From Streptomyces atratus (lineage in GTDB: Bacteria > Actinomycetota > Actinomycetes > Streptomycetales > Streptomycetaceae): a stretch of 64,000 bases of DNA. The notes under the pieces were generated by a model that searched no databases, was not told where the DNA came from, and saw nothing but the letters and a program-made list of their open reading frames with translations. Each line of letters begins with the position of its first letter. The first letter of the stretch is position 1. Where the stretch lies: positions 124,001 to 188,000 of the forward strand of contig NZ_BMRN01000004.1 of NCBI RefSeq assembly GCF_014648655.1, given 5' to 3'. Positions 25,203 through 36,043 of this stretch are shown here, piece after piece. The translations under genes and the position numbers were made by a program.

Positions 25203-26414
25203 ATGCCCACCGAACAGGGAAATGCGCAGGATTCATCCCGACCCGCGGCAACCCATCTCGGGCGGCGCCGGGCACTGCTCGCCGGCGGAGCGGTGCTCGC
25301 CGCCGGGATCGGCGCGGCGGCCGATGAACTGGCGAGAGACGGCCGGACAGCCGTCCGTGCCACCGCCGGCGCCCCGCCGGCCGAGGCCGCGATTCCCTTC
25401 CACGGCGCCCGCCAGGCGGGTGTCACGGCGCCCCAGCAACCGGCGACGCACCTGCTCTCCTTCGACCTCCCGCAGACCTCCGCCGCCACCGACCGGAAGA
25501 CCCTGCGCAGCGTCCTCGACGCGCTGACCCGCACGCTCGCCACCGCAGCCTCCGACGCTCCGCTGGACCCGCGACTCCGGGGCGGCGGCGCGACCCGGCT
25601 CACCTCCCTGGTCGGTATCGGCCCCGCCCTCGCCACCCGCCTCGGCCTCAACGTCCCCGATTCTCTTGGCGAGTTGCCGCCCTTCCCCGGTGACCGTCTC
25701 GACCCGCACCGCAGCAACGGCGATATCCTGGTCCAACTGTGCGCAGCCGACCGCTGGACCCTCACCATCGTCGCCGAACTCGCCGACAGGGCCGCGCACG
25801 CCGCCGGCGCCGTACCGCGCTGGACCCAGTCCGGCTTCCTGCCCCACACGGCGCCGGGCACCACCCCGCGCAACTTGTTCGGCTCCAAGGACGGCACCGC
25901 CAACCCCGATCACGCGGCGGCCGAGAAGTGGGTCTGGGGCCAACCCGGAGCCCACCGGAACGGCACCGTTCTGGTCTACCGCAGGATCCACATGGACGTC
26001 GCCGGTTTCGCGGCCCTTCCCGAAGGCCGGCGCGACGGGGTGATAGGCCGCCGCGCCCGCGACGGCGTCCCCCTCAGCGGCACCGCCGAGCATGACGAGC
26101 CGGACATCTACGCCAAGAACCCCGACGGTTCCTACGTCATCCCGGCCACCGCCCACGTGCGTCTTGCCAGCCCCCGCTTCGACGGCGGCGCCCGTATGCT
26201 CCGCCGCAGCTACAGCTACGACGACGGCCCGACCGACCGCGGCCTTCTCTTCTGCGCCTTCATGCGCGACCCCGCCCAGTTCACCCGCGTCCAGGACCGC
26301 CTGGCCGCCCGCGACGCCCTCGGCCCGTTCCTCCAACACCGCGCCTCGGCCGTGGCCTACGTCCTGCCCGGCACCGCACCCACCGGGACTTTCGGCGAAC
26401 AGCTCTGGACATGA
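25203..26414 (+). CDS. Tat-exported DyP-type heme peroxidase
   Basis: A 403-residue dye-decolorizing peroxidase. The twin-arginine signal is GRRRALLAGGAVLAAGIGAA (about 20-40). The catalytic GxxDG motif is FGSKDGTANPD (about residue 220), with the heme-ligand histidine expected in ATAHVRLASPR (about residue 315). Length and the Tat signal put it with the class A/EfeB-like group exported fully folded with heme. The ATG at 25203 has no clear ribosome site and may be near-leaderless. There is no EfeU/EfeO iron-uptake partner next to it, so a role in iron uptake is not supported; extracellular oxidation with the surface proteins is more likely. Confidence 0.88.
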   Translation: MPTEQGNAQDSSRPAATHLGRRRALLAGGAVLAAGIGAAADELARDGRTAVRATAGAPPAEAAIPFHGARQAGVTAPQQPATHLLSFDLPQTSAATDRKTLRSVLDALTRTLATAASDAPLDPRLRGGGATRLTSLVGIGPALATRLGLNVPDSLGELPPFPGDRLDPHRSNGDILVQLCAADRWTLTIVAELADRAAHAAGAVPRWTQSGFLPHTAPGTTPRNLFGSKDGTANPDHAAAEKWVWGQPGAHRNGTVLVYRRIHMDVAGFAALPEGRRDGVIGRRARDGVPLSGTAEHDEPDIYAKNPDGSYVIPATAHVRLASPRFDGGARMLRRSYSYDDGPTDRGLLFCAFMRDPAQFTRVQDRLAARDALGPFLQHRASAVAYVLPGTAPTGTFGEQLWT

Positions 26415-26540
26415 GTTCGTCCCACTCCCTCCTCCCCACCACGACCACCGGCCCGAAGCGGCGGCGGGCTGCGGCTGATGGGCGATGGCGGGCTGCTGCC
26501 GGAGATCACCCGCGACGTGGTCCTCGACGGCATCGGACGG

Positions 26541-28070
26541 TCAGATATCCCGGAAGATCTCGATCTGCGCGCCCACGGAGTTGAGCCGCTCCGCCAGTTC
26601 CTCGTAACCGCGGTTGATGACATACACATTGCGCAGTACGGAGGTGCCTTCCGCCGCCATCATGGCGAGCAGCACCACCACGGCGGGCCGCAGCGCGGGC
26701 GGGCACATCATCTCGGCGGCGCGCCAGCGGGTCGGGCCCTCGACCAGTACCCGGTGCGGGTCCAGGAGCTGCAGCCTGCCGCCGAGGCGGTTCAGATCGG
26801 TGAGATAGATGGCCCGGTTGTCGTAGACCCAGTCGTGGATGAGGGTCTGGCCGTGGGCCGAGGCGGCGATGGCCGCGAAGAAGGGCACATTGTCGATGTT
26901 GAGCCCGGGGAACGGCATGGGGTGGACCTTGTCGATCGGCGCCTCCAGCTTGGAGGGGCGGACCGTGAGGTCGACCAGCCGGGTACGGCCGTTGTCGGCG
27001 GCGTACTCGGTCGTACGGTCGCAGTCGACGCCCATCTCTTCCAGCACCGCGAGCTCGATCTCGAGGAACTCGATCGGTACCCGGCGGATCGTCAGCCGGG
27101 ACTCCGTCACCACGGCGGCGGCGAGGAGGCTCATCGCCTCGACCGGGTCCTCGGAGGGGGAGTAGTCGACGTCCACATCTATGTGCGGGACGCCGTGCAC
27201 GGTCAGTGTGGTCGTGCCGATGCCGTCCACGCGTATGCCCAGTGCCTCCAGGAAGAAGCACAGGTCCTGGACCATGTAGTTGGAGGACGCGTTACGGATG
27301 ACGGTCGTGCCGTCGTGCCGGGCGGCGGCCAGCAGGGCGTTCTCGGTCACGGTGTCCCCGCGCTCGGTCAGCACTATGGGACGGTCGGGCGTGACCGAGT
27401 GGTCTATCTGGGCGTGGTAGAGCCCTTCCGTCGCGGCGATCTCCAGCCCGAACCGGCGCAGCGCGATCATGTGCGGCTCGATGGTCCGCGTACCGAGGTC
27501 GCAGCCGCCCGCGTACGGAAGCTTGAACGAGTCCATCCGGTGCAGCAGCGGACCGAGGAACATGATGATGGAACGGGTCCGGCGGGCGGCGTCCGCGTCG
27601 ATGGCGTCCAGGTCGAGCCGGGCCGGCGGGACGATCTCCAGATCGACTCCCTCGTTGATCCACCTCGTCCGCACGCCGATGGAGTTCAGCACCTCCAGAA
27701 GTCGGTAGACCTCCTCGATGCGGGCCACACGGCGCAGCACCGTACGGCCCTTGTTGAGCAGTGAGGCGCAGAGCAGTGCCACGCACGCGTTCTTGCTCGT
27801 CTTGACATCGATGGAGCCCGAGAGCCGGCGCCCGCCGACCACCCGCAGGTGCATGGGTCCGGCGTAGCCGAGCGACACGATCTCGCTGTCGAGTGCCTCG
27901 CCGATGCGCGCGATCATCTCAAGGCTGATGTTCTGATTGCCGCGCTCGATGCGATTGACGGCGCTCTGGCTGGTGGCGAGCGCCTCGGCGAGCTGACTCT
28001 GTGTCCAGCCCCGGTGCTGACGGGCGTCACGGATGAGCTTGCCTATGCGTACGAGATAGTCGTCTGACAT
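26541..28070 (-). CDS. murA: XRE-type HTH fused to UDP-N-acetylglucosamine 1-carboxyvinyltransferase (MurA family)
   Basis: A 509-residue fusion. Residues about 5-65 form a complete XRE HTH (IRDARQHRGWTQSQLAEALA, then TSQSAVNRIERGNQNISLEM). Residues about 75-509 are a MurA/EPSP-synthase fold, with KNACVALLCASLL carrying the substrate lysine-asparagine pair and YAGGCDLGTRTIEPH carrying the loop cysteine equivalent to Cys115 of E. coli MurA. The active-site residues therefore look intact, and enzymatic (PEP transfer to UDP-GlcNAc) and DNA-binding roles may coexist. No Shine-Dalgarno is present; a -10 TAACCT sits 6 bases before the ATG and overlaps an inverted repeat that is probably its own operator. 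As I recall, the S. coelicolor neighbour of aconitase is of this type. Confidence 0.88.
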   Translation of the reverse strand: MSDDYLVRIGKLIRDARQHRGWTQSQLAEALATSQSAVNRIERGNQNISLEMIARIGEALDSEIVSLGYAGPMHLRVVGGRRLSGSIDVKTSKNACVALLCASLLNKGRTVLRRVARIEEVYRLLEVLNSIGVRTRWINEGVDLEIVPPARLDLDAIDADAARRTRSIIMFLGPLLHRMDSFKLPYAGGCDLGTRTIEPHMIALRRFGLEIAATEGLYHAQIDHSVTPDRPIVLTERGDTVTENALLAAARHDGTTVIRNASSNYMVQDLCFFLEALGIRVDGIGTTTLTVHGVPHIDVDVDYSPSEDPVEAMSLLAAAVVTESRLTIRRVPIEFLEIELAVLEEMGVDCDRTTEYAADNGRTRLVDLTVRPSKLEAPIDKVHPMPFPGLNIDNVPFFAAIAASAHGQTLIHDWVYDNRAIYLTDLNRLGGRLQLLDPHRVLVEGPTRWRAAEMMCPPALRPAVVVLLAMMAAEGTSVLRNVYVINRGYEELAERLNSVGAQIEIFRDI

Positions 28071-28076
28071 GACGAA

Positions 28077-28098
28077 AGGTTATCTCAGATATGAGATG
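28077..28098 (-). promoter_or_regulatory. Leaderless promoter and TATCTC-N6-GAGATG operator of the HTH-MurA gene
   Basis: On the plus strand, TATCTC (28081-28086) and GAGATG (28093-28098) are separated by 6 bases. Read toward the gene this is CATCTC-N6-GAGATA followed by ACC. The -10 hexamer TAACCT (reverse strand, 28077-28082) ends 6 bases before the ATG at 28070. The same operator occurs at 29134-29151. The rest of 28099-28260 shows no gene. Confidence 0.6.
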
Positions 28099-28260
28099 AG
28101 ACCTGCGGTGGGGTGTGGTGTTCGGGTGACGGCTGCGTGTGGAGGCGCGGCAGTCACGCAGCCTGATGTGCGTGAAAGGTGCGGGCTACGGGTGCACCGT
28201 GCGTTCCATGGTCCACCCGGATCACCGCGACGGCGCGCGGTGTACGTCCATCCGGGGGCG

Positions 28261-28308
28261 CCGGCCTCGCCCGGCCCCACTTGCCGGGCCGGGGCGGGGC
28301 GAGGCCGG
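28261..28308 (-). terminator. Hairpin terminator downstream of rraA-like gene
   Basis: CCGGCCTCGCCC (28261-28272) pairs with GGGCGAGGCCGG (28297-28308), and inner GGCCC/GGGCC bases extend the stem. It is 36 bases beyond the rraA-family stop at 28345 and would stop transcription from reaching the HTH-MurA promoter. Confidence 0.65.
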
Positions 28309-28344
28309 GGAACAGTGCAGGCCTGACGGAAGCCTGGCGTCGAA

Positions 28345-28968
28345 TCAGCCCTCGAAGCCGCCTTCGGCCAGGATCTTGTCGATTCGGGCGCGATGCGCTT
28401 CCTCCCACACGTCCAGGGATTCGCCGGCCTCCTCGGCCAGCTTCTTCAGGGCGTCGAGGAGCACCTGCTCCCGGCGGGCGCGGGGGGTGACCACGATGCC
28501 TTCCTCGTCGGCCACCACGATGTCGCCCGCGTCGACGTTCACGCCGCCGCACCGCACCGGGCCGTTGAGCGGCTCGATGGCCTTCTTGGTGCCCGGGACG
28601 GGGATGACTCCTCTGGCGAAGACGGGAAAGCCCATCTCGCGCACCTCGGCGAGGTCGCGTATCACCCCGTCGGTCACGAACGCCGCGATCCCGCGGCGCT
28701 GGGCGACGGCGCAGACGTTTCCTCCGGCGAGTGCGTAGTCGACGTCACCCGCCTCGACGACGATGACCGAGCCCGGCTCCGCGCGGTGGATGGCCGCGTG
28801 GAGCATGAGGTTGTCGCCCGGAGGGCACCGCACGGTGAATGCCGGGCCGGCGACTCGCGGGATCGAGGGCCACAGGGGGCGGATGCCGATGTCCATGACC
28901 TGCTCGCGTCCCAGGAGATCGGCGAGGGTGGTCGGGGAGATGTTCTTGAACTCGGTGACGTCGTTCAT
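28345..28968 (-). CDS. RraA-family protein (RraA-like / HMG aldolase fold)
   Basis: A 207-residue protein of the RraA-like superfamily, which includes RNase E regulator RraA and 4-hydroxy-4-methyl-2-oxoglutarate/oxaloacetate-type aldolases. The metal/substrate signature is visible as LAGGNVCAVAQRRGIAAFVT followed by DGVIRDLAEV, containing the R-D pair of the aldolases, so a lyase activity on oxo-acids is plausible. It starts at ATG 28968 after an excellent GAAGGAGG site. It is divergent from aconitase, and the shared region carries the TATCTC-N6-GAGATA operator, a link to central carbon metabolism. Confidence 0.82.
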   Translation of the reverse strand: MNDVTEFKNISPTTLADLLGREQVMDIGIRPLWPSIPRVAGPAFTVRCPPGDNLMLHAAIHRAEPGSVIVVEAGDVDYALAGGNVCAVAQRRGIAAFVTDGVIRDLAEVREMGFPVFARGVIPVPGTKKAIEPLNGPVRCGGVNVDAGDIVVADEEGIVVTPRARREQVLLDALKKLAEEAGESLDVWEEAHRARIDKILAEGGFEG

Positions 28969-29133
28969 GTTCCTCCTTCGTCCGGGCGCCCCTTCCCACC
29001 GATGAGGACACGTTCCCGCGCTGCCGCGGGGTCGATATGTTCATCGGAGGAAGAGGTGTGCGGCGGCGAGACTAGCGGGCGCAGTGCAGCCGCGCCGCCC
29101 GCGCATGACCGTGCGGCGGTGATGTACTAGAGT

Positions 29134-29151
29134 TATCTCGACATCGAGATA
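29134..29151. promoter_or_regulatory. TATCTC-N6-GAGATA operator between rraA-like gene and aconitase
   Basis: TATCTCGA-CA-TCGAGATA is a perfect inverted repeat with 8-base arms, 166 bases before the rraA-like start and 155 bases before the acnA start. It shares outer half-sites, spacing and the adjacent AAC (read on the reverse strand) with the repeat in front of the HTH-MurA gene. Candidate binders are the HTH-MurA protein itself or a MarR-type regulator such as TamR, reported to control aconitase in S. coelicolor. Confidence 0.6.
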
Positions 29152-29194
29152 TATGCCGAAGGCGCACCGCAGTCCGCCAGTCGGTAAGGGTTAC

Positions 29195-29213
29195 CTAACT
29201 AAGCCTTACCTTA
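29195..29213 (+). promoter_or_regulatory. Iron-box-like site (DtxR/IdeR/DmdR type) before aconitase
   Basis: The 19 bases CTAACTAAGCCTTACCTTA match the DtxR-family consensus TTAGGTTAGCCTAACCTAA at 13 of 19 positions, with the right half best conserved. The site lies in an unusually AT-rich stretch (29185-29215) about 95 bases before the start. Aconitase is an iron-sulfur enzyme, so control by an iron regulator is reasonable. Binding is inferred. Confidence 0.45.
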
Positions 29214-29261
29214 GCGGATGGTCGAGGGGCCGTAGGCGGCACCACGCGGCGCCCGCCGTAA

Positions 29262-32021
<2,760 letters not shown>

Positions 32022-32039
32022 GCGATCCGGCGGGGCAGT

Positions 32040-32076
32040 GGGCCGCACCTCTTCGCAGGACGAAGGGGTGCGGCCC
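32040..32076 (+). terminator. Strong terminator after acnA
   Basis: GGGCCGCACC (32040-32049) pairs with GGTGCGGCCC (32067-32076), and inner CTTCG/CGAAG continues the stem to a CAGGA loop. A TTTC run follows. It also lies beyond the end of the convergent CHAP gene. Confidence 0.85.
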
Positions 32077-32110
32077 TTTCCCGTACCGGCTCACCGTCGC
32101 GCGGACACCG

Positions 32111-32887
32111 TCAGAGCGACTTGGGCGAGGTGTAGCCGACGACGTACTTCGCCAGCGCCGACTGCTTGGTGTTCTTGTAGTTGAGCTTCTCGCTGGAGTT
32201 GCCCTCGACCGAGAAGTACGCCTTGTACTTGGTGCTGTACGCGGTGATGACACCGACGTGGTCGATGATGCCGTCCCCCTTCCAGTCGTAGCTGACGACA
32301 TCGCCCTTCTTCGGCACATAGCGCTTGGCGGCCACGTCGGCGCGGGTGTGCCAGGTGTGGTTGGTGCGCCCGTAGCTGCGGAAGGAAGCGGCGGCCGAGT
32401 TGAGCCCCGTGACCTTCGCGCCGCCCCAGTACCAGGTGTACTTCGCGAAGTCGGAGCACCAGGCGCGGGACTTCCACTTCACAGGCGTCCAGGTCTTGGT
32501 GCCCTTGACGTACATGTAGCCCTTGCTCGTGCCGCAGGTGGCGCGGTTGGTACCGGTGCGCGGGGCCTTCGTGCCGTCGAAGCGGCGGTTGCGCGGGTCG
32601 GTCCAGAAGCCGGTGTAGAAGTTGCAGTTGTTCTTGGCGTTGACGCCGTTGGCCGCGCCCTCGTACCTGCGCTTCTTCACCTCGGCATTCTCGCTCGTGT
32701 ACTGACCGAGCGCTTGCGCGGCTATCTTGTTGCCGAGCGCGCTGGCAGCACTGACCGTACTGACCGTACTGGCCGAACCGGCAGTGCCGGCCGTGTCGGT
32801 CTGGACGGCGGTCGCGGGGTACGTCGTGACCCCCAGGGTGAGCACGGTGCCGAGGCCGGCCGTCGCCAGGGCATGGCGAATACGCAT
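32111..32887 (-). CDS. Secreted CHAP-domain protein
   Basis: A 258-residue exported protein. The signal peptide covers about 1-28 (LATAGLGTVLTLGVTTYPATA). Residues about 140-245 look like a CHAP cysteine-peptidase fold: the likely nucleophile is in RAWCSDFAKYTWYWGGA and the histidine in KGDGIIDHVGVITAYS. Such enzymes cut peptidoglycan amide bonds or crosslinks. The middle has extra cysteines (NCNFYTGFW, ATCGTSKGYM) that could form a disulfide. It is divergent from the large SARP-type regulator. Confidence 0.82.
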   Translation of the reverse strand: MRIRHALATAGLGTVLTLGVTTYPATAVQTDTAGTAGSASTVSTVSAASALGNKIAAQALGQYTSENAEVKKRRYEGAANGVNAKNNCNFYTGFWTDPRNRRFDGTKAPRTGTNRATCGTSKGYMYVKGTKTWTPVKWKSRAWCSDFAKYTWYWGGAKVTGLNSAAASFRSYGRTNHTWHTRADVAAKRYVPKKGDVVSYDWKGDGIIDHVGVITAYSTKYKAYFSVEGNSSEKLNYKNTKQSALAKYVVGYTSPKSL

Positions 32888-33076
32888 GTCTGCTCCTTGA
32901 GATCGGGCTGCTGTCCTGCTTCTCGGTAGGTGGGTCCTCGGCTGCCGGCTGCACTGACTTCTCCGGGAGCCCGTCCCCGAACCTGTCCGACGGGATGGAC
33001 ATCACCGTGCTCGGGCGACCCTGTCGCAACCTTGGAAAGAACTTGAAACAGCTACTCCGAGCCATTGGCCTCGGTC

Positions 33077-33082
33077 TAGGAT
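33077..33082 (+). promoter_or_regulatory. -10 box of the SARP-type regulator gene
   Basis: TAGGAT lies 12-27 bases before the alternative GTG starts at 33095, 33104 and 33110, which implies a very short leader. The divergent intergenic region 32888-33094 otherwise shows no gene. Confidence 0.4.
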
Positions 33083-33103
33083 CGCGCCCGGGGGGTGGGT
33101 GGC

Positions 33104-35971
33104 GTGGCCGTGGAATTCCGCGTGCTCGGAGGGGTCGAGGCCGGTGTCGACGGCCACCGGCTGGACCTGGGGCCCGCACGGCAGCAGCGCGTCCTCGCCG
33201 TGCTGCTGCTCGAAGCCGGCCAAGTGGTCACGGCGGACGAACTCGTGGACCGGGTCTGGGGCGAGCACGCCCCGCAGCGCGCCCGGCCGACGCTGTACAG
33301 CTACCTCTCCAGGCTGCGCAACGCGTTACGCACCGCGGGCCAGGACGCGCCGATCGCGCGGCGGTCGGGAGGATACGTACTGACCGTCGCCGCCACCGCC
33401 GCCGACCTGCACCGCTTCCGGGCCCTCTCCGCCAGGGCCAGGACCACCGCGCACGCGGGGGACGAGACGGCGGCGGCGCACCTCTTCGAGGAGGCCCTCG
33501 CGAACTGGCAGGGCGAGCTGTGCCCCGGCATGGACACCCCGTGGTTCAACTCCCGGCGCGAGGCGGCGCAGGTCGAACGCCTCGCCGCCGTGCTGGACTG
33601 GAGCGATCTCCAGCTGCGCCGCGGGATCCACACCGAGCTGGTGACCGTGCTGGCCCCGCTCGCCGAGGACAACCCGCTGGACGAACGGCTCGCCGGACAG
33701 CTGATGCTCGCCCTCTACCGCGGCGGGCGCCCCGCCGACGCCCTCAACCACTACCAGGAGCTGCGCCGTCGTCTCGTCGAGGAGCTGGGCATCGACCCGG
33801 CACCGCCGCTGCGGAGCCTGCACCAGCAGATCCTGATCTCGGATCCGCGGCTCGCCCCGCCGGCCCGCGACACCGCGCCCGCCCCGGCGCATGCCACAAC
33901 GACACACCCCACCGCGGCACACGCCCCGACGACACACCCCAGACAACTGCCCGCTCCGCCGCCCCTGCTGGCCGGCCGGGACAGCGAACTGGTCTGCCTG
34001 GACAAACTGTTGGCGCCGCAGGGCGAACCGCACGGCGGGACCGTGCTGATCGCAGTGATCTGCGGCACCGGCGGCGTCGGCAAGACCTCGCTGGCACTGC
34101 GCTGGGCCCATGGCTGGCAGGAGCGCTTCCCCGACGGTCAGCTCTTCGCGGATCTCCAGGGCTTCACCCCCTCCGGCGAACCCGCCGACCCGTACGCGGT
34201 CATGCGCGGTTTCCTGGAAGCCCTCGGCGCCGACCCCGGGAGCCTTCCCGCCACCCCCCAGGCCCAGGCCGCGCTGTACCGGAGCCTCACGGCGGGCCGG
34301 CGCCTGCTCATCGTGCTCGACAACGCCCGGGACACCGACCAGGCGGTGCCCCTGTTACCGGGCAGCCCCACCTGTACGGTCCTGATCACGAGCCGGCACC
34401 GGCTGCCCGGCCTCGCCGCCTCCCACGGTGCCGCCCAGCTCACCCTGGAGACGCTCGACCCCGCCGAGGCGCGCGACCTGCTCGTCCGCCGCCTCGGCTC
34501 CGACCGCATCGCCGCGGAACCCGGGGCGGCGACGGAACTCCTCCGCCACTGCGCCGGGCTCCCCATCGCCATCAGCGTCCTCGCCGCCCGCCTCACCACC
34601 GACCCGATGCTCACCCTCATCGCCCTGGCGGCCGAACTCCGGGAAGCGGCGACCCCGCTGGACGCCCTGGAGACGGGCGAACCGAACGGCGACATGCGGA
34701 TCGTCTTCGCCTCCTCCTACCTCGCACTCGACGCCGATTCGGCCCGGGTCTTCCGGCAGTTCGCCCAGGCCCCCGGGGCGGACATCGGCCTGCCCGCCGC
34801 CGCCAGCCTCACCGGGCTGCCGCTTCCCCGCCTCCGTACCCGGCTGCACCGCCTCCAGGCCCACCACCTCGTCCAGGAGCGCGTCCCAGGCCGCTTCACC
34901 TGCCACGACCTGCTGCGCGCCTACGCCCTGGAGATGACGGAGGCCGTCGCCCCTGCCGGGGAGGCGGAAGCGGCACTCACCCGCGTACTCGACCACTACG
35001 CGCACACCGCGTACGCGGCCGACCGGCTCCTGCTGCCCCACCGCGACCCGCTCGCGCCGGCATCTCCGGCGGACGGCACACGCCTTGAGGAATTCGCCGA
35101 CGCCGACCGGGCCATGGCGTGGTTCGCGAGCGAGCACACCGTGCTGACCGCGGCCGTCAACCACGCGGTACGTACCGGGCACGATGCCCAGGCATGGCGG
35201 ATGGCCTGGGCGATCACCACCTTCCTCGCCCGTCGGGCGTGGTGGGTCGACGTCACCGCCGTGCACAGCACCGCGCTCGCCGCCGCGGTCCGCCTCGGGG
35301 ATCCGGCCGCCCAGGCGGAATCCCGCCGCGCGCTCGCCTGGGCCTGCACGGAGACCGGGCGCTTCGAGGAAGCCCACCAGGAACTGGCCCACGCGCTGGC
35401 CCTCGCGGAGAGACACGGCGATCTCCTCTCCACCGCCCACACCCACCTCGCCCTCGGCTGGCAGTACGAGCGCGAGGGCGACAACGCCGCCGCTCTGCGG
35501 CACGACCGGAGCGCCGTCGAGTACTTCACCTCGGCCGGAAACCTCCCCGGACGGGCCCGCGCCCTGAACGCCGTGGCCTGGGACCACACCCAGCTCGGGG
35601 ACCACGAGGCGTCGGTACGCCGCTGCCAGGAGGCGCTGGTGATCCAGCGGGAACTGGGCGACGAACGAGGCCGGGCCGGCACCTGGGACACCCTCGGCTA
35701 CGCCTACCACCGCCTCGGCGAACACGCGAAGGCCATCGACTGCTACCAGCACAGCCTGGACCTCAACCGCGCACTGGGGCACCGCTACAACGAGGCCGAG
35801 ACGCTGGTCCATCTGAGCCAGTCCCACCTCGCGACGGAGGCCGTCGAGCCGGCCAGGGACGCCCTGAGCGAGGCCCTCGCCATCTACCTCGACATCCACG
35901 CCCTCAGCCCCGAGGTGAACGAGGTCCGCGCGCTTCTGCGTGATTTGGGCGGTGCTCCGGAAACGAGTTGA
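33104..35971 (+). CDS. SARP/AfsR-type regulator with BTAD, NB-ARC and TPR domains
   Basis: About 955 residues. The N-terminus has an OmpR-like winged helix (EFRVLGGVEAGVDGHRLDLG through SYLSRLRNALRT), then a bacterial transcriptional activation domain (about 100-250). An STAND-type NTPase follows, with P-loop ICGTGGVGKTSLALRWAHGW (about residue 325), Walker B RRLLIVLDNARD and VLITSRHRLPGL. The C-terminal third holds tetratricopeptide repeats such as ARAWDTLGYAYHRLGE-like units. This is the AfsR architecture, usually an activator of secondary metabolism. Possible GTG starts are 33095, 33104 and 33110. No biosynthetic cluster is adjacent, so targets are unknown. Confidence 0.88.
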   Translation: MAVEFRVLGGVEAGVDGHRLDLGPARQQRVLAVLLLEAGQVVTADELVDRVWGEHAPQRARPTLYSYLSRLRNALRTAGQDAPIARRSGGYVLTVAATAADLHRFRALSARARTTAHAGDETAAAHLFEEALANWQGELCPGMDTPWFNSRREAAQVERLAAVLDWSDLQLRRGIHTELVTVLAPLAEDNPLDERLAGQLMLALYRGGRPADALNHYQELRRRLVEELGIDPAPPLRSLHQQILISDPRLAPPARDTAPAPAHATTTHPTAAHAPTTHPRQLPAPPPLLAGRDSELVCLDKLLAPQGEPHGGTVLIAVICGTGGVGKTSLALRWAHGWQERFPDGQLFADLQGFTPSGEPADPYAVMRGFLEALGADPGSLPATPQAQAALYRSLTAGRRLLIVLDNARDTDQAVPLLPGSPTCTVLITSRHRLPGLAASHGAAQLTLETLDPAEARDLLVRRLGSDRIAAEPGAATELLRHCAGLPIAISVLAARLTTDPMLTLIALAAELREAATPLDALETGEPNGDMRIVFASSYLALDADSARVFRQFAQAPGADIGLPAAASLTGLPLPRLRTRLHRLQAHHLVQERVPGRFTCHDLLRAYALEMTEAVAPAGEAEAALTRVLDHYAHTAYAADRLLLPHRDPLAPASPADGTRLEEFADADRAMAWFASEHTVLTAAVNHAVRTGHDAQAWRMAWAITTFLARRAWWVDVTAVHSTALAAAVRLGDPAAQAESRRALAWACTETGRFEEAHQELAHALALAERHGDLLSTAHTHLALGWQYEREGDNAAALRHDRSAVEYFTSAGNLPGRARALNAVAWDHTQLGDHEASVRRCQEALVIQRELGDERGRAGTWDTLGYAYHRLGEHAKAIDCYQHSLDLNRALGHRYNEAETLVHLSQSHLATEAVEPARDALSEALAIYLDIHALSPEVNEVRALLRDLGGAPETS

Positions 35972-36043
35972 CCGGTGAGGGCCCGGACCGGTCGTATGAA
36001 CCCGGCAGACAACCGTCGCCACCCCGACCCCCGAAGGGTGCTC

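Noticed and set aside
33900..33960. Short near-repeats (ACACACCCC-type) in the SARP-type gene
   Set aside because: They encode a Thr/His/Pro/Ala-rich linker between the activation and NTPase domains, not a mobile or CRISPR repeat.
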